64,000 bases of DNA from Pseudoflavitalea rhizosphaerae (GTDB lineage Bacteria > Bacteroidota > Bacteroidia > Chitinophagales > Chitinophagaceae), in the NCBI RefSeq assembly GCF_003991355.1, contig NZ_RCSU01000001.1, forward strand, positions 558,001 through 622,000. The letters are read 5' to 3'. Below the pieces are notes generated by a model. The model made no database searches, was not told where the DNA came from, and was given only the letters and a program-made list of their open reading frames with translations. The stretch's first letter is position 1. Each line of letters begins with the position of its first letter. A program made the position numbers and the translations under genes. Shown here one piece after another: positions 62,593-64,000 of the stretch.

Positions 62593-64000
62593 ATGACAAG
62601 ATCATCTAATCATATCGTATCTCATCGTGCACTTACATATTTGTGCATGGGCGCGGTGGTTTCGCTCGCTCTATTTCAGAGCGGGTGCAAGGTGGCGCAG
62701 CCGGACCCGGTTCCCGTGGTAAAACAGCTCCCGGAGCAGTTTTCGGGCTTCACAAGCCAACAGGACTCTGGCCGTTTGGTTTTCAGGGAACTGTTTCCTG
62801 ATCAGCAACTGATCGCATTCATCGATTCTGCATTGAAGAACAATGCCGATCTCAATATCGCTTACCAGCGTATCAGGGTGGCGCATGCGCAGCTCGCCAA
62901 CAGGCGCAGGGCTTTGCTGCCTTCCGTGGATGCACGCATCGCCGCCAGTGCAGATCGTTATGGCGATTACACCCTCAATGGCGTTGGCAATTTCGATACC
63001 AATCTTTCTCCCAATATCGATAAAAACCAACAGATCCCGGTGAATCCAACCACCGACTACTTCGTTGGCCTGCAAAGTAGTTGGGAGATCGATCTCTGGG
63101 GCAAACTGAGCACACTCCGCAAAGCAGCACAATCCGATCTGCTGGCACAGGAACAGGCCAGGCGTGTATTGGTCACCGGCATTGTATCTGTAATTGCCCA
63201 GGGTTATTTTGAACTGATCAGCCTGGATAATGAGATCAGTATCGTTCGCCGGAATATCACTTTACAGGAAGAGGCCGTGGAGATAGTGAAAGCGCAGAAA
63301 GCAGGTGGCCGGGCAACGGAGCTGGCCGTTCAGCAATTTGAAGCGCAGTTGCTCAATACCCGCGCCATCGAGCAACAGTTGCTGCAACAAAGGGTGCAGA
63401 CGCAAAATCAAATGAACTCAGTAGCGGGCATGTACACTCGAAATATACCGCGAGCCTCCTTGCTGCCATCTGGCATTCCAGCATTACAGGCAGGAATACC
63501 ATCAACCCTCCTGCTTAAAAGACCAGATATCATGCAGGCGGAATTCCAAATGCAATCCGCATCGCTGAATGTGAAAGCGGCCAGGGCGGCCTTCTTCCCA
63601 TCGCTGGTGATCAGTCCTTATATCGCCTTGAATGCTTTTACCCCCACACTGCTATTCAATGCCGGATCAGTGGCCTGGGGCGCAGCGGGCTCGCTTACTG
63701 CCCCATTACTTAACCGCCGGCAAATACAAACGGATTTTGTGATTGCCAATGCTGCCAATAAGGAAATGGTGTTCAACTACCAGCAAAAACTGGTAGAAGC
63801 ATTCAATGAAGTAAGCACAAATATCAGCGCTGTTCAGCAGTCGCAGAATGCCTATAACATGAAAGCACAGGAAGTACAGGAATTACAGGCCGCAGTACAA
63901 ACTGCCAGGGAGCTGTATTTGACGGGATATGCCAATTATATGGAAGTGATCACCGCACAGAAGAATATGCTGGAAGCGGAATTACAAATGGTGATTCAGA
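62593..64000 (+). CDS. RND efflux outer-membrane channel, NodT/TolC type (3' end outside window)
   Basis: The reading frame is open from ATG 62593 to the window end (469 codons). A signal sequence ends in a lipobox near C32 (LFQSGC), as in OprM/NodT lipoproteins. Family motifs are ELFPDQQLIAFIDSALKNNA, LNIAYQRIRVAHAQLAN, the second-repeat SSWEIDLWGKLSTLRKAAQS, and LLKRPDIMQAEFQMQSASLN with SLTAPLLNRRQIQ near residues 365-380. It completes the tripartite pump with the adaptor and permease encoded just upstream. Only about the last 10-20 residues should be missing. Confidence 0.94.
   Translation, partial: MTRSSNHIVSHRALTYLCMGAVVSLALFQSGCKVAQPDPVPVVKQLPEQFSGFTSQQDSGRLVFRELFPDQQLIAFIDSALKNNADLNIAYQRIRVAHAQLANRRRALLPSVDARIAASADRYGDYTLNGVGNFDTNLSPNIDKNQQIPVNPTTDYFVGLQSSWEIDLWGKLSTLRKAAQSDLLAQEQARRVLVTGIVSVIAQGYFELISLDNEISIVRRNITLQEEAVEIVKAQKAGGRATELAVQQFEAQLLNTRAIEQQLLQQRVQTQNQMNSVAGMYTRNIPRASLLPSGIPALQAGIPSTLLLKRPDIMQAEFQMQSASLNVKAARAAFFPSLVISPYIALNAFTPTLLFNAGSVAWGAAGSLTAPLLNRRQIQTDFVIANAANKEMVFNYQQKLVEAFNEVSTNISAVQQSQNAYNMKAQEVQELQAAVQTARELYLTGYANYMEVITAQKNMLEAELQMVIQ

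Overview
The window looks like a chromosomal segment from a Bacteroidota bacterium, probably family Chitinophagaceae (Chitinophaga, Niastella or Pseudobacter-like). The reasons are the SusC/SusD pairs with STN domains, ECF sigma/FecR pairs whose anti-sigma factors end in a DUF4974-like domain, type IX secretion (T9SS) proteins, GldF/GldG-like ABC modules, TlpA/DUF4369 proteins, a LytTR two-component system, and promoters resembling TAnnTTTG. No family assignment was checked by a database search; all come from reading motifs. No phage, transposase, CRISPR array or rRNA was seen.

Left part (1-41.4 kb, all minus strand). Two copies of the same long gene cassette lie in the same orientation. In transcription order each reads: ECF sigma factor, FecR anti-sigma factor, SusC-type TonB-dependent receptor, SusD-type lipoprotein, one or two further surface lipoproteins, ABC ATPase, a permease fused to a GldG-like periplasmic domain, MutS-like ATPase type 1, MutS-like ATPase type 2. 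Cassette A runs from 14745 down to 1 and is cut by the window edge inside the second MutS-like gene. Cassette B runs from 41377 down to 27597 and is complete. Between them sit a 3774-residue secreted protein with a beta-helix and seven tandem LamG-like modules, and a 378-residue protein with a T9SS type A sorting domain. This twice-occurring combination of TonB-dependent uptake, a GldFG-like ABC machine and a pair of MutS-fold ATPases without mismatch-recognition domains is the best candidate for an undescribed system.

Middle part (41.4-47.9 kb). A LytTR response regulator and a TPR sensor kinase lie directly upstream of the cassette B sigma gene and may feed into it. The strand then switches to a WG-repeat protein and an S41 peptidase on plus. 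A tRNA-Arg(ACG) gene on minus is separated from the peptidase by a two-way terminator.

Right part (48-64 kb). This is mostly housekeeping: rlmH, a rhomboid protease, tilS, a small AT-rich orphan gene, a TPR protein, etfB-etfA, a bifunctional nuclease with ispE, ornithine aminotransferase behind a long structured leader, a TlpA-like thioredoxin, and an RND efflux operon (adaptor, pump, outer-membrane channel) that runs off the right edge. No gene-free stretch exceeds about 225 bases.
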